A stretch of DNA of 64,000 bases from Streptomyces sp. NBC_00510. Its GTDB lineage: Bacteria; Actinomycetota; Actinomycetes; Streptomycetales; Streptomycetaceae. Positions 1-8,727 of this stretch are shown here, piece by piece. Both the position numbers and the translations under genes were made by a program. The DNA lies in the NCBI GenBank assembly GCA_036013505.1, contig CP107851.1, positions 9,534,001 to 9,598,000 of the forward strand, in the 5' to 3' direction. Within the stretch, counting starts at the first letter, position 1. Every line of letters starts with the position of its first letter. A model generated the notes under the pieces. It was not told the origin of the DNA. It saw only the letters and a program-made list of their open reading frames with translations, and did no database searches.

Positions 1-1344
1 GCCGTCCTGCCGGATCTGCACGTACACCTGGGGCTGCGCGGCACCCGTCCGGGTGAGGCTGATCTCGTCGATCGAGCCGCCCTCCGCGCCGCAGCCGGTC
101 CAGTGGCGGACCCGCCCGCTCCATCCCGGCGAGCCTTCGGTCCCGTAGCCGCGGCTGCCCCGGTAACGGCAGCCGCCGTGCCGGATGGCACCCACCCGCG
201 CGGTGAGGTCGCCCCGCTCGCTCAGCCCGACGAACACGCCGTCGACGCCGGAGCCCAGGTCCTGCCAGCTCCTCACGTCCCCCGCGACCAGGAGGGCCGG
301 CTCATGGGCGTCGGGAAGCCCCAGCACCCCGGGGCTCCAGCCGCCGCGGACGAGTTCACGGCCCCAGCCCGCGGGGACCTCCACCCGGATCCGGCCGGTG
401 GCGTCGCTGACCGTCGTCGGCGGCGCTTTCTGCGGCGCCCCGGAACGCGAGGCGGCGAGGCCGGTGCCGGCGGCCGCGAGCGCCGCGGCGCACAGGGCGA
501 TCACCAAGGTCCGCCCACGCCGCCGGCGCGGCCGGCCTTCCTGGTGGCCGGCGGACCGGGCGGCCAGCACGTCCAGTTCGTCGGCGAAGCGCGACGCGCT
601 GGGCCAGCGCTTGCGCCGGTCCGGCTCCAGGGCGCGCAGCACCGCCCGCTCCACGGCCGCCGGGACGTCCGGGCGCACTCGGCTGGGCCGTACGACCTTG
701 CCCGCGGGGCCGGGCACCGAGCCCGTGACCAGGTGGTACAGCAGGGCCCCCAGGCCGTACACATCGGCGCGCACGTCGATGCCCCCGTCCGGGCGGGCCT
801 GTTCGGGCGCCATGTAACCGGCCGAACCGGCGGCCATCGTCAGACCGGAGGCCTGGGCGAGAGCCTTCGCCAGGCCGAGGTCGGCCACGAGCACCCGCTC
901 CTGACCCTCCCGCGCCCCGGTGATCAGCACATTGGAAGGCTTGATGTCGCGGTGTACGACGCCCGCCTCGTGCAGCGCCGCGACACCGCGGGCGGCCTCC
1001 GCCGTCAGCCGCAGCGCCTCGGCCAAGGCCGGCCGTCCCTGGCCGAGGAGGTCGTCCAGGGTGCCCCCGTCGGCGTACTCCATCACGAAGTACGGCCGCT
1101 CGTCGGGCAGTTCCCCGATGTCGAAGACCTGCACGAGCCGGCTGGACGCGGCCTTGCGCAGCAGCCGGGCCTCGGAGAGGAAGCGCTCGCGCAGGTCCAG
1201 GCGGTAGGCCCAGTTCTCGGCCATCACCTTGACGGCGACGGGCGCGTCGAGCGAGTCGTCATGGGCCAGCCACACCATCGCGAACGCCCCCGAACCGACA
1301 GGTCGCACCAGCCGGTAGCGGCCGATCTGCTGAGGTGGGGGCAT
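1..1344 (-). CDS. Membrane-anchored serine/threonine protein kinase (C-terminus cut by window edge)
   Basis: This is a Hanks-type Ser/Thr kinase of the PknB class that would phosphorylate cytoplasmic targets. The 448 codons present show a glycine-rich loop GSGAFA (residues 17-22), the ATP-binding lysine K39 in VAVK, a catalytic loop HRDIKPSN, a metal-binding ADLG in place of DFG, and the activation-segment end GYMAPEQ. After the kinase domain comes an Arg-rich stretch, one membrane segment (TLVIALCAAALAAAGTG) and an extracellular region with several Cys. The gene starts with ATG, 45 bp from the divergent ECF sigma gene, and its 3' end lies outside the window. The divergent pairing suggests, without proof, that the kinase controls that sigma factor. 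Family assignment is firm; the target is inference. Confidence 0.93.
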   Translation of the reverse strand, partial: MPPPQQIGRYRLVRPVGSGAFAMVWLAHDDSLDAPVAVKVMAENWAYRLDLRERFLSEARLLRKAASSRLVQVFDIGELPDERPYFVMEYADGGTLDDLLGQGRPALAEALRLTAEAARGVAALHEAGVVHRDIKPSNVLITGAREGQERVLVADLGLAKALAQASGLTMAAGSAGYMAPEQARPDGGIDVRADVYGLGALLYHLVTGSVPGPAGKVVRPSRVRPDVPAAVERAVLRALEPDRRKRWPSASRFADELDVLAARSAGHQEGRPRRRRGRTLVIALCAAALAAAGTGLAASRSGAPQKAPPTTVSDATGRIRVEVPAGWGRELVRGGWSPGVLGLPDAHEPALLVAGDVRSWQDLGSGVDGVFVGLSERGDLTARVGAIRHGGCRYRGSRGYGTEGSPGWSGRVRHWTGCGAEGGSIDEISLTRTGAAQPQVYVQIRQDG

Positions 1345-1389
1345 GTGCCTATCATGCACCGACCCCGAGAAGGACCGAGGAGGACCCCT

Positions 1390-1941
1390 GTGACGCCCGC
1401 CCAGGAGACGGAGGAGCTCGCCGCGCGGGCGGCGGCCGGGGACGCCGCGGCCCTGGAACTGCTCCTCGCGCGGATCCGGCCCGAGGTCCTGCGCCGCTGC
1501 GGGCGCTTCCTGCCCCACCGCGAGGACGCCGAGGAGGCCGCCCAGGACGTGCTGTTCCAAGTCGCCCGCAGCATCGGCTCCTTCGAGGGGCGCAGCCTCT
1601 TCCACACCTGGCTGTACACGGTCGTCGCCAACTGCTCGCGCCAGAAGTACCGCGAACTCAAACGGCGACGCGCCGAGCAGCCCCTCTCCGCGGCCGAGGC
1701 CGACACGCCCGACCCGCGCAGGACCAGCGTGGTCGCCGGGACCCGGCTCGACCTGCTGGAGGCCCTCGAGCGGCTGGAGGCAACCGGCCCAGAACTGGTC
1801 GCACCGCTGGTGTACCGCGACATCTGCCAGATGGAGTACCGCGAGATCGAGGAGCGCCTCGGCATCCCGCTCGGGACGGTGAAGTCGCGGCTGCACAAGG
1901 CGCGCAGACAGGTCCGGCAGTGGCTGGTGGACACGGCCTGA
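1390..1941 (+). CDS. ECF-type RNA polymerase sigma factor
   Basis: A 183-residue sigma-70 family protein of the extracytoplasmic-function group, which would direct RNA polymerase to a small regulon. Region 2 lies at about residues 17-87 (the stretch with HTWLYTVVANCSRQKYRE) and region 4 at about 118-180, with the helix-turn-helix GTVKSRLHKARR. The GTG start is chosen because AGGAGG sits 6 nt upstream; an open frame continues far upstream but has no coding character there. No anti-sigma gene follows. The divergent neighbour is a transmembrane Ser/Thr kinase, which fits known ECF groups controlled by kinases rather than anti-sigma factors; that link is inferred from position only. Confidence 0.9.
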   Translation: MTPAQETEELAARAAAGDAAALELLLARIRPEVLRRCGRFLPHREDAEEAAQDVLFQVARSIGSFEGRSLFHTWLYTVVANCSRQKYRELKRRRAEQPLSAAEADTPDPRRTSVVAGTRLDLLEALERLEATGPELVAPLVYRDICQMEYREIEERLGIPLGTVKSRLHKARRQVRQWLVDTA

Positions 1942-2068
1942 GACGTCCGGGACCGCGGTTCGCGGGAAATTCCCCCGCCGGACCCGGAACTTCCGCCGGA
2001 CTTCGCGCAACTCACCCATCCGGGGGCGGTGTGTGCCGCCGCCCGAGGATGCCGACAGGAGTTGCGAT

Positions 2069-5000
2069 TTGTCCATGTTCCCGAGCCGTCCGCCCCACCG
2101 GCGCAGACGGCTGTCCCTCGGCGCCGGGCTGCTGAGCGCCGCCGTCCTCGCCGCGCTCGGCGTCCCCGCCCAGGCCCTGGCCGCAGAGGGCGGGCGGACC
2201 ACGGCGCCGCCCACGTCCGCGCAGACGCCGGGAGGCCACGTCGAGCCGCTCTGCGGTACGCCCAAGCCGCACGAGTTCACCTGCTTCGGACTGCGCCGCA
2301 CCGACGTCCCCGCGCGCAAGGGCGCGCGGGCGGCCGGGCAGGACCCGGAGGGCTTCGGGCCCGCCGACCTGCGCAGCGCCTACGGCCTGCCCGCCGACGG
2401 CGGGGCGGGCCGGACCATCGCCGTCGTCGACGCTTTCGACAACCCGAACGCCGAGGCCGACCTCGCCCTCTACCGGGCGCAGTACGGGCTGCCCGCCTGC
2501 ACCACCGCCGACGGCTGCTTCACCAAGGTCGACCAGCGCGGCGGTACCCAGTACCCGGACCCCGACCCCGGCTGGGCCGGGGAGATCTCCCTCGACCTGG
2601 ACATGGTCTCCGCCGTCGCCCCGAACGCCCGGATCCTGCTCGTCGAGGCCGACTCCGCCGGTATCGACGACCTCGGTGCCGCCGTCGACCAGGCCGTGGC
2701 GCTCGGCGCGGGATACGTCTCCAACTCCTACGGCTCCAACTACGCGTTCTTCCCCGAGGACCCGGGTGAGTCCGCGGCCGACGTCCACTACGACCACCCC
2801 GGTGTCGCCGTCGTCGCCTCGTCAGGGGACTCCCGCTACGGCGTCGCCTACCCGGCCGCGTCCCCCCACGTGACCGCGGTCGGCGGCACCACCCTCACGC
2901 GGGACGTCGGCACCGCCCGCGGCTGGGCGGAGTCGGTGTGGAGCCACGACGGGGCCGGAACCGGGTCCGGTTGCTCCCGCTACGAGCCCAAGCCCGCCTT
3001 CCAGAAGGACACCGGCTGCCCGGGGCGCACGGTCGCCGACGTATCCGCCGTGGCCGACCCGGCCACCGGTGTCGCCGTCTACGACAGTTACAGCGGCGGC
3101 GGCTGGGGCGTGGCGGGCGGCACCAGCGCCTCCGCGCCGATCATCGCCGGCGTCTACGCCACCGCCGACGCCCCGGTCGCCGGAACCTACCCCAACACCT
3201 ACCCGTACGCCTCCGGCGGCGCCGGACTGCACGACGTCACCTCCGGCGCCAACGGCCGGTGCTCCCCGGCATACCTGTGTGCCGCGGGCCCCGGTTACGA
3301 CGGGCCCACCGGCCTGGGCACCCCCGACGGCACGGGGGCCTTCCGGATGGGGCCGCACGGCACCGTGACGGGCACGGTCACCGACCGGCGCAGCGGCGCG
3401 CCCGTGCCCGCGGCGGTGGTGACCGCGGGCATCTTCCGCGCCACCACCGACGCCCGCGGCCGCTACCGCTTGCCGCTGCCCGCCGGCCGGCACGACGTCC
3501 GGGTCGAGGCGTACGGCTATGCGCCCGGGCAGGCCGCGGACGTCGACGTCACCGACGGCGCGGCGCTGCCCCGGGACGTCGTCCTGCGCAAACTGCCGAC
3601 CCACCGGGTCTCGGGCACCGTCACCGACGGGTCCGGGCACGGCTGGCCGCTCCACGCGAAGATCACCGTGGACGGCGTCCCGGGCGCCCCGGTCTGGTCC
3701 GACGCCTCCACCGGCGCGTACCGCCTCGACCTCCCCGAGAACCACACCTACACCCTCCGGGTCGTCAGCGACGACTCCCACTACCGGTCCCTGGTACGGC
3801 AGGTGACGGTGGGCTCCGCCGACCGCGGCCTGCGCCTGGCGCTGCCCGCGGACACCTGGGCGACCGGCAACCCCGCCTACCGCCTGACGGTGCGCACCCT
3901 CGACACGCAGCCCTTCGACTCCACTGCCGGGGCACCCGAGGGCTGGAGCGTCGCCGACGCCGCCGGCACCGCCCACGGCTGGGCGTTCGACGATCCGGGC
4001 GGCCGCGGCAACACCACGGGCGGCTCAGGCGCCTTCGCCGTCGCGGACAACGACCACGCCGGCTGGGACACCGCACTGGACACCCAACTGATCAGCCCTG
4101 CCTATGACTTCAGCGGCACGGGCGATCCCGCGCTGGCCTTCGCCACCGACTACCAGGGTTCCGCGGAACAGAGCGGCGACGTCGACGTCAGCGACGACGG
4201 CGGCAGGACCTGGACGACGGTGTGGCACCAGGACCAGCTGTGGAGCAGCGGCCGCGTCGACGTCCCGCTGACCGCCTACGCCGGCGAGCGCGCGGTGCGG
4301 CTGCGCTTCCACTTCACCGGGCCCGGCATGCTCTGGGCCGTCGACGACGTGACGGTCAGCCGGCGGATCCTCACCCCCGTGCGCGGGGGAGTGGTCACCG
4401 GCACGGTCACCGACGCCAACACCGGACGGGGACTTGTCGGCGCGGTGGTGCGCGGCGGTGCCCACGGCCCCTCCGCGCCGACCACCGCCACCACCGGCGA
4501 CCCGCGCACCGGTGACGGCCTCTACCGGCTGTTCGTCCCCGGTGGCGGCAGCCGCGCCGTCACCGCCGCCAAGCCCGCCTACCGGACGGCGTCCCGTACC
4601 GTGACCGTCCGGCCGGACCGGGCCGTCAAGGCCTCCTTCTCCCTCGCGGCGGGCCGGCTGTCGGTCGGCACCACCCGGATCGACACCACCACCGCACCCG
4701 GCGGCAAGGCGGCCCGGAAGGTGACCGTGCGCAACACCGGCACCGCCCCCGCCACGCTCCGCATCGGCGAACGCACCGGCACCGGCCCGGGCTCCGTGCC
4801 CCCGGCCACCGCCTGGCGTACCCTGCCGGACCTCCCCGTCCCGGTGATGGACAACGCGGTGGAGACCTACCGCGGCAGGCTGTACTCCGCCCTCGGCTCC
4901 GACGGCTCCACCCCCACCGCCGACCTGTACGTCCACGACCCGTCGGCGGGCACCTGGACCCGCGGCGCCCCCGCGCCCGAACCCCGGCAGGCCACCGCCC

Positions 5001-5881
5001 ACGGGATCATCGACGGCCGTCTCTACGCGGTCGGCGGCTGGGGCCCGCAGGAGACGGTCAGCCGCACCCTGCAGGTGTACGACACGGCGCGGAACACCTG
5101 GGTGAAGGGCCCGGCCGTTCCCCAGGGCCACTACGGCGCGGCGGGAGCCGTCCTCGACGGGCGGCTGTACGTCGTCGGCGGCTGCACCAACACCGAGTGC
5201 GCGAGCACCGTGTACGTCTTCGACCCGGCCTCCGGCAGGTGGGCCAGGGCCGCGGACTACCCGCAGTCGATCAGCTGGGCCTCGTGCGGCGCCATCAGCG
5301 GCAAGCTCTATTGCGCGGGCGGCACCCACGAGTACGTGGAGACGGCCGCGGCGTACGTCTACGACCCGGGCTCCGACGCCTGGCAGCCCCTCACGGACAT
5401 GCCCGTGGGCCTGGCGACGGCCGCCTACGCCGCCGCCGACGGGCGGCTCCTGGTGTCCGGCGGCTTCAAGCGGGTCGGCGTCAACAGGGTCCTGACCCCG
5501 GAGGGCTACGCCTACGACCCCGGCAGCGGCACCTGGTCCGCGTTGCCCCGCACCACGACCGCCGTGTACCGCGGCGGCGGCGCCCCCGGCATGTACCGGG
5601 TGGGCGGCAGCGACCAGAGCCGCTTCCCCGTGCCGGTGGCCACCGTGGAGGAACTGCCGGGCTGGGACGGGACCGAGACGGACGTGGGCTGGCTGTCGGA
5701 GAGCCCGGTCCGTCTGACCCTGCGGCCCGGCGAGCGGGCGACGTTCACCGTCACGGCGGACGCCCGCGGGATCCGCGGGCCGGCGGACCGGACGGCGTCC
5801 CTGGTGATGCGCAGCGACACACCGTACTGGCTGGCGCCGGTCCCGGTGTCCCTGCACGTCACGAAGGGGCGCACCCCGTAG
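2069..5881 (+). CDS. Secreted sedolisin-type (S53) peptidase with carboxypeptidase-like and Kelch repeats
   Basis: A 1270-residue secreted serine-carboxyl peptidase. An N-terminal twin-Arg-rich signal region (RRRRLSLGAGLLSAAVLAAL) is followed by the S53 domain with catalytic Glu172 and Asp176 (GEISLDLDM), oxyanion Asp254 (SSGDS) and nucleophile Ser353 (GGTSASAP). Next come two regulatory-like repeats starting VTGTVTD and VSGTVTD, an immune-inhibitor/MAM-like region (about 620-760), a third such repeat, a six-bladed-type Kelch region (about 920-1200) and a terminal beta domain. The large pro-domain usual in sedolisins is missing. The TTG start at 2069 has AGGAG 7 nt upstream; ATG at 2075 is the alternative. 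A strong hairpin follows the stop. Confidence 0.88.
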   Translation: MSMFPSRPPHRRRRLSLGAGLLSAAVLAALGVPAQALAAEGGRTTAPPTSAQTPGGHVEPLCGTPKPHEFTCFGLRRTDVPARKGARAAGQDPEGFGPADLRSAYGLPADGGAGRTIAVVDAFDNPNAEADLALYRAQYGLPACTTADGCFTKVDQRGGTQYPDPDPGWAGEISLDLDMVSAVAPNARILLVEADSAGIDDLGAAVDQAVALGAGYVSNSYGSNYAFFPEDPGESAADVHYDHPGVAVVASSGDSRYGVAYPAASPHVTAVGGTTLTRDVGTARGWAESVWSHDGAGTGSGCSRYEPKPAFQKDTGCPGRTVADVSAVADPATGVAVYDSYSGGGWGVAGGTSASAPIIAGVYATADAPVAGTYPNTYPYASGGAGLHDVTSGANGRCSPAYLCAAGPGYDGPTGLGTPDGTGAFRMGPHGTVTGTVTDRRSGAPVPAAVVTAGIFRATTDARGRYRLPLPAGRHDVRVEAYGYAPGQAADVDVTDGAALPRDVVLRKLPTHRVSGTVTDGSGHGWPLHAKITVDGVPGAPVWSDASTGAYRLDLPENHTYTLRVVSDDSHYRSLVRQVTVGSADRGLRLALPADTWATGNPAYRLTVRTLDTQPFDSTAGAPEGWSVADAAGTAHGWAFDDPGGRGNTTGGSGAFAVADNDHAGWDTALDTQLISPAYDFSGTGDPALAFATDYQGSAEQSGDVDVSDDGGRTWTTVWHQDQLWSSGRVDVPLTAYAGERAVRLRFHFTGPGMLWAVDDVTVSRRILTPVRGGVVTGTVTDANTGRGLVGAVVRGGAHGPSAPTTATTGDPRTGDGLYRLFVPGGGSRAVTAAKPAYRTASRTVTVRPDRAVKASFSLAAGRLSVGTTRIDTTTAPGGKAARKVTVRNTGTAPATLRIGERTGTGPGSVPPATAWRTLPDLPVPVMDNAVETYRGRLYSALGSDGSTPTADLYVHDPSAGTWTRGAPAPEPRQATAHGIIDGRLYAVGGWGPQETVSRTLQVYDTARNTWVKGPAVPQGHYGAAGAVLDGRLYVVGGCTNTECASTVYVFDPASGRWARAADYPQSISWASCGAISGKLYCAGGTHEYVETAAAYVYDPGSDAWQPLTDMPVGLATAAYAAADGRLLVSGGFKRVGVNRVLTPEGYAYDPGSGTWSALPRTTTAVYRGGGAPGMYRVGGSDQSRFPVPVATVEELPGWDGTETDVGWLSESPVRLTLRPGERATFTVTADARGIRGPADRTASLVMRSDTPYWLAPVPVSLHVTKGRTP

Positions 5882-5893
5882 GCCACATCGCCA

Positions 5894-5927
5894 CGCCCCC
5901 GGCCGGACTGTGGTCCGGCCGGGGGCG
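5894..5927. terminator. Bidirectional terminator hairpin
   Basis: A perfect inverted repeat with 14-bp GC-rich arms (left arm CGCCCCCGGCCGGA) and a 6-nt loop. It lies between the convergent S53 peptidase gene and the small gene at 5940-6152, so it can serve both. Confidence 0.8.
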
Positions 5928-5939
5928 CGGCGTCTGCTG

Positions 5940-6152
5940 TTAGACCCACCTGCAGGTGAGCCACTTCTCGTGGTCGTAGTGGTCCTGCGACGGGTACCGC
6001 TCCACGATGGGCACCACCTCGGTGGTTTCCTCGGGCCGGACGCGTTCGGGCAGGGCGCCGAAGCGGGCGTGGCGCGTCACCGCGCCGTTGTCCGTGGCCT
6101 TGACCACCTTCACGACCTTGACGACCTTGACGGCCTTCTGCGTGTTCGGCAT
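5940..6152 (-). CDS. Small hypothetical protein with KVV repeats
   Basis: A 70-residue protein that I do not recognise. Near its N-terminus it has a periodic stretch, VKVVKVVKVVK, encoded by an imperfect 9-bp tandem repeat, followed by a charged region ending in DHEKWLTCRW. There is no signal peptide or clear membrane segment. The ATG at 6152 is preferred over a GTG/ATG 18 nt upstream because GAGAGG lies 6-7 nt before it. It sits 28 nt downstream of a 28-codon hydrophobic reading frame on the same strand, which may form a unit with it. Coding use is consistent with the neighbours, but the small size keeps confidence moderate. Confidence 0.55.
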   Translation of the reverse strand: MPNTQKAVKVVKVVKVVKATDNGAVTRHARFGALPERVRPEETTEVVPIVERYPSQDHYDHEKWLTCRWV

Positions 6153-6180
6153 GCCGGTCCTCTCTCTCACGGTGCCGTCC

Positions 6181-6267
6181 TCAGAAGACCTGGAGGAAGC
6201 ACCCGCAGGCGATGGTGACGACGGCCACGGCCACCGTGGCCACTTTCATGACGCTGAGCACTTTCAC
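6181..6267 (-). CDS. Putative 28-residue single-span membrane peptide
   Basis: A short reading frame starting at GTG with GGAGGG 5 nt upstream. The peptide begins MKVLSVMKVATV and continues as an uninterrupted hydrophobic helix with two Cys (IACGCFLQVF) to the stop. It could be a one-helix membrane peptide. It lies directly upstream of the 70-residue gene on the same strand and downstream of nothing obvious. I know no family for it. The evidence is only the ribosome site, composition and position, so it may be spurious. Confidence 0.4.
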   Translation of the reverse strand: MKVLSVMKVATVAVAVVTIACGCFLQVF

Positions 6268-6361
6268 GGGAACCCTCCGGTGGGGGATCGGCGGAGTCGG
6301 GCACCACCGCGGCTGCTGCCGACGTTCGCACAGGCGATCGTCACCTGTCAAGGAGGTGACG

Positions 6362-6415
6362 ATGGCCGGGCCTGTGAGGTCCACCGCGCCATGGCGCGGG
6401 CATCACGGCTGGTAG
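6362..6415 (+). CDS. Possible 17-residue micro-ORF with a near-perfect ribosome site
   Basis: ATG followed by 16 further codons, giving a peptide ending in PWRGHHGW. Its interest is the Shine-Dalgarno stretch AAGGAGGTGA immediately upstream, one of the best matches to the 16S tail in the window. The frame overlaps the last codons of the aldehyde dehydrogenase gene on the opposite strand. No function can be assigned and chance is possible. Confidence 0.25.
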   Translation: MAGPVRSTAPWRGHHGW

Positions 6416-7839
6416 ACGGACTGCAACTCCTGGTACGCCTGGAGCCCCTCCGGGCCCAGCTCCCGGCCGAGGCCGCTGGCCTTCACGCCCCCGTAGGGGG
6501 CGGCGAGGTCGGGCACGTAACCGTTGATCCCCACCGTGCCGCTGCGGATGCGGCGGGCGACGCGCGTGCCGTGCTCGGGATCGGCGGTCCAGACCGTGCC
6601 CGCGAGGCCGTACGGGGAGTCGTTGGCGAGTCCGACGGCCTCGTCCTCGCCGTCGTACGGCGTGATCGACAGGACCGGCCCGAAGATCTCCTCCTGCGCG
6701 ATGACCGAGGCGTTGTCGACGTCGGCGAAGACGGTCGGCTGGACGAACCAGCCCCGGTCGAGATCGGCCGGCCGGCCGCCGCCCGTCGTCAGCCGGGCGC
6801 CCTCGCGCAGACCCCTGGCGATGTAGCCCTCCACACGGTCGCGCTGCCTGGCGCTGACGAGCGGGCCGATCTGCGTGGTGCGGTCCAGGGCGTCGCCCAC
6901 GACGGCACCGCCCGCCATCGCCGTGCAGAACTCGACCACCTCGCCGTAGCGGTTGGCGGGGGCCAGGATCCTCGTACTGGCGAAGCAGGTCTGGCCGTTG
7001 TTCAGCAGGCCGGCCATGAAGAACGGCTCGGTCAGCGAGTCCAGGTCGGCGTCGTCGAGGACGACCGCGGCGGACTTGCCGCCCAGTTCCAGCGTCACCG
7101 GGCGCAGCAGCGACGCGCACGCGACCGCGACCTGCCGTCCCGCCGCGGTCGACCCCGTGAACGAGACCTTGTCGACCCCGGGGTGGGAGACCAGGTACGC
7201 GCCCACGGCGGGGCCGCCGGGCACGATGTTGACGACCCCGTCGGGGAGGCCCGCCTCCTCGATCGCGTCCGCCAGGACCATCGAGTCGAGCACGGTCTCC
7301 GGCGCCGGCTTGAGCACCAGGGTGCAGCCGGCGGCCAGCGCGGGCGCGATCTTGAAGAAGGCGATGGTCTGCGGGAAGTTCCAGGTCATGATCGCGGCGA
7401 CCACCCCCACGGGTTCCCTGCGGACCAGGGTGCTGCCGCCGGGCAGCCCGGCGCGGCGTTCCTCGAGGGGCGCCCCGGTGGCGAGGCCCGCGTAGTAGCG
7501 CAGCAGGGCGGCCGGGACCGTCCCCTCGAAGGGCTCGGCCGTGGAGATCGGCATGCCGTTCTGCGCGCTGACCGTGCTCGCCGTCAGGTGGCTCCGGGCC
7601 TCGAGCGCGTCGGCGAGCCGCAGCATGACCGACGCGCGGCGCTCGGGCTCCCACCGCGGCCACCCGCCGGGGGCGTCGAAGGCGGCACGGGCCGCCCGCA
7701 CGGCGTCGTCGACGTCCGGGTCCACGGCCTCGGGCACCGAGCCCAGGTACGCGCCGGTGCTGGCGGACGCGGCGGTGATCGTCCGGCTACCGGCCGGTGT
7801 CGTCCACTGCCCCCCGATGAACAGGCGTTTCACATCCAT
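6403..7839 (-). CDS. NAD(P)-dependent aldehyde dehydrogenase
   Basis: A 478-residue soluble aldehyde dehydrogenase that oxidises an aldehyde to the acid using NAD(P)+. Family landmarks are present: TWNFPQ with Asn154, the Rossmann motif FTGSTAAG (about 228), the general base Glu251 in ELGGKS, the nucleophile Cys285 in NNGQTCFAS, and the EEIFGPVL motif. The length is normal for the family. ATG at 7839 is chosen because GGAAGAAG lies just upstream and homologous proteins start with such an IGGQW region. The gene is divergent from a TetR regulator at 8049, which probably represses it. The substrate cannot be read from the sequence. Confidence 0.93.
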   Translation of the reverse strand: MDVKRLFIGGQWTTPAGSRTITAASASTGAYLGSVPEAVDPDVDDAVRAARAAFDAPGGWPRWEPERRASVMLRLADALEARSHLTASTVSAQNGMPISTAEPFEGTVPAALLRYYAGLATGAPLEERRAGLPGGSTLVRREPVGVVAAIMTWNFPQTIAFFKIAPALAAGCTLVLKPAPETVLDSMVLADAIEEAGLPDGVVNIVPGGPAVGAYLVSHPGVDKVSFTGSTAAGRQVAVACASLLRPVTLELGGKSAAVVLDDADLDSLTEPFFMAGLLNNGQTCFASTRILAPANRYGEVVEFCTAMAGGAVVGDALDRTTQIGPLVSARQRDRVEGYIARGLREGARLTTGGGRPADLDRGWFVQPTVFADVDNASVIAQEEIFGPVLSITPYDGEDEAVGLANDSPYGLAGTVWTADPEHGTRVARRIRSGTVGINGYVPDLAAPYGGVKASGLGRELGPEGLQAYQELQSVYQP

Positions 7840-8015
7840 GATGGGTACTTCTTCCGGCTGCGGCCGGGCCGTCTTCACCCGGCTTCGGATGATCCGGCGC
7901 GGCAGGAAGCCGGCGTGCGTCCGTCCAGCCGGCCGTCGAGCGGCCGGTGGCGGCTTCCGCCGCGTGGGAAGCGTTCTTTTCGCAACTGATGGCCGAGAAT
8001 ACTCCTATCTGCTGG

Positions 8016-8031
8016 CATCTGCCCTCAGATG
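8016..8031. promoter_or_regulatory. Candidate TetR operator (palindrome) in divergent promoter region
   Basis: The inverted repeat CATCTG-ccct-CAGATG lies 17 nt before the start of the TetR gene, in the 209-bp region between it and the divergent aldehyde dehydrogenase gene. Position and symmetry fit an autoregulatory TetR operator; binding is inferred. Confidence 0.45.
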
Positions 8032-8048
8032 TGGATCGGGGTGACCGC

Positions 8049-8672
8049 ATGAGGAAGTACGGCGGCATGACCGCCGAGGAGCGCGTCGCGGCGCGGCGGC
8101 GCCGCATCATGGACGCGGCCATCGAGCTGTTCTCCACCCAGGGTTACGGCGGGACCTCGATGCGCGCGGTGCTCCGCCACTGCCACCTGCCCGACCGCTA
8201 CTTCACGGAGAGCTTCGCCTCCCTCGACGAACTGCTCGCCGCGATCCTCGAGGAGATCCAGCAGGACGAGGCCGCCAGGTGCCGGACGGCCCTCGCCGCG
8301 GGCGGTACGCGCCGCGACCGGGCCCGCGGCATGCTCGACGTCCTGGCCGGCGGCGTGGTCGACGACCCGCGCAAGGGCCGCATCAAACTGGTCGAGTCAC
8401 TCGCCGGCGGACCGCTCGCCGCCGCCGAACGACGCCGCGGCATGCGACGGCTCGCCTCGCTGGTGGAGTCCCTGCTCCGCGAGGACTGGGCCGCCGCCGG
8501 CACCGACGTGACCGCGATGGCCATGGCCGTGGTCGGCGGGGTCAACCAGATCCTGCTCAACTGGGTGGACGGCGGCCTCGCGTTCTCCCGGGAGGACTTC
8601 GTCGACCAGGCGCTCCACTTCTTCGACGCCGTCGCCGCGTTCGGCGCCGGCCCGCCGCCCGAGGGCCGTTGA
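8049..8672 (+). CDS. TetR/AcrR-family transcriptional regulator
   Basis: A 207-residue one-component repressor. The N-terminal DNA-binding domain (about 12-60) shows the family pattern RRRRIMDAAIELFSTQGYGGTSMRAV followed by the recognition helix region DRYFTESFASLDEL; the rest is the ligand and dimer domain. The ATG at 8049 follows GGGGTG. The gene is divergent from the aldehyde dehydrogenase gene, with a 16-bp palindrome between them, so the dehydrogenase is the likely target. The ligand is unknown, possibly an aldehyde or a related hydrophobic compound. A hairpin separates it from the convergent oxidoreductase. Confidence 0.88.
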   Translation: MRKYGGMTAEERVAARRRRIMDAAIELFSTQGYGGTSMRAVLRHCHLPDRYFTESFASLDELLAAILEEIQQDEAARCRTALAAGGTRRDRARGMLDVLAGGVVDDPRKGRIKLVESLAGGPLAAAERRRGMRRLASLVESLLREDWAAAGTDVTAMAMAVVGGVNQILLNWVDGGLAFSREDFVDQALHFFDAVAAFGAGPPPEGR

Positions 8673-8704
8673 CCTCGTGCCCGCGCCTCGACGCGTGGCA
8701 GTCC

Positions 8705-8727
8705 CGTAGTCGAAACCTTCGACTACG
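8705..8727. terminator. Terminator hairpin between convergent genes
   Basis: A perfect inverted repeat with 10-bp arms (CGTAGTCGAA) and a 3-nt loop. The right arm contains the stop codon of the oxidoreductase gene on the minus strand, so the hairpin can end both convergent transcripts. Confidence 0.65.

Noticed and set aside
2012..2797. Long open frames opposite the S53 peptidase, S8 peptidase, GH92 and symporter genes
   Set aside because: They are Arg-, Gly-, Ala- and Pro-rich shadows caused by high GC at third positions of the real genes, with no domains or ribosome sites.
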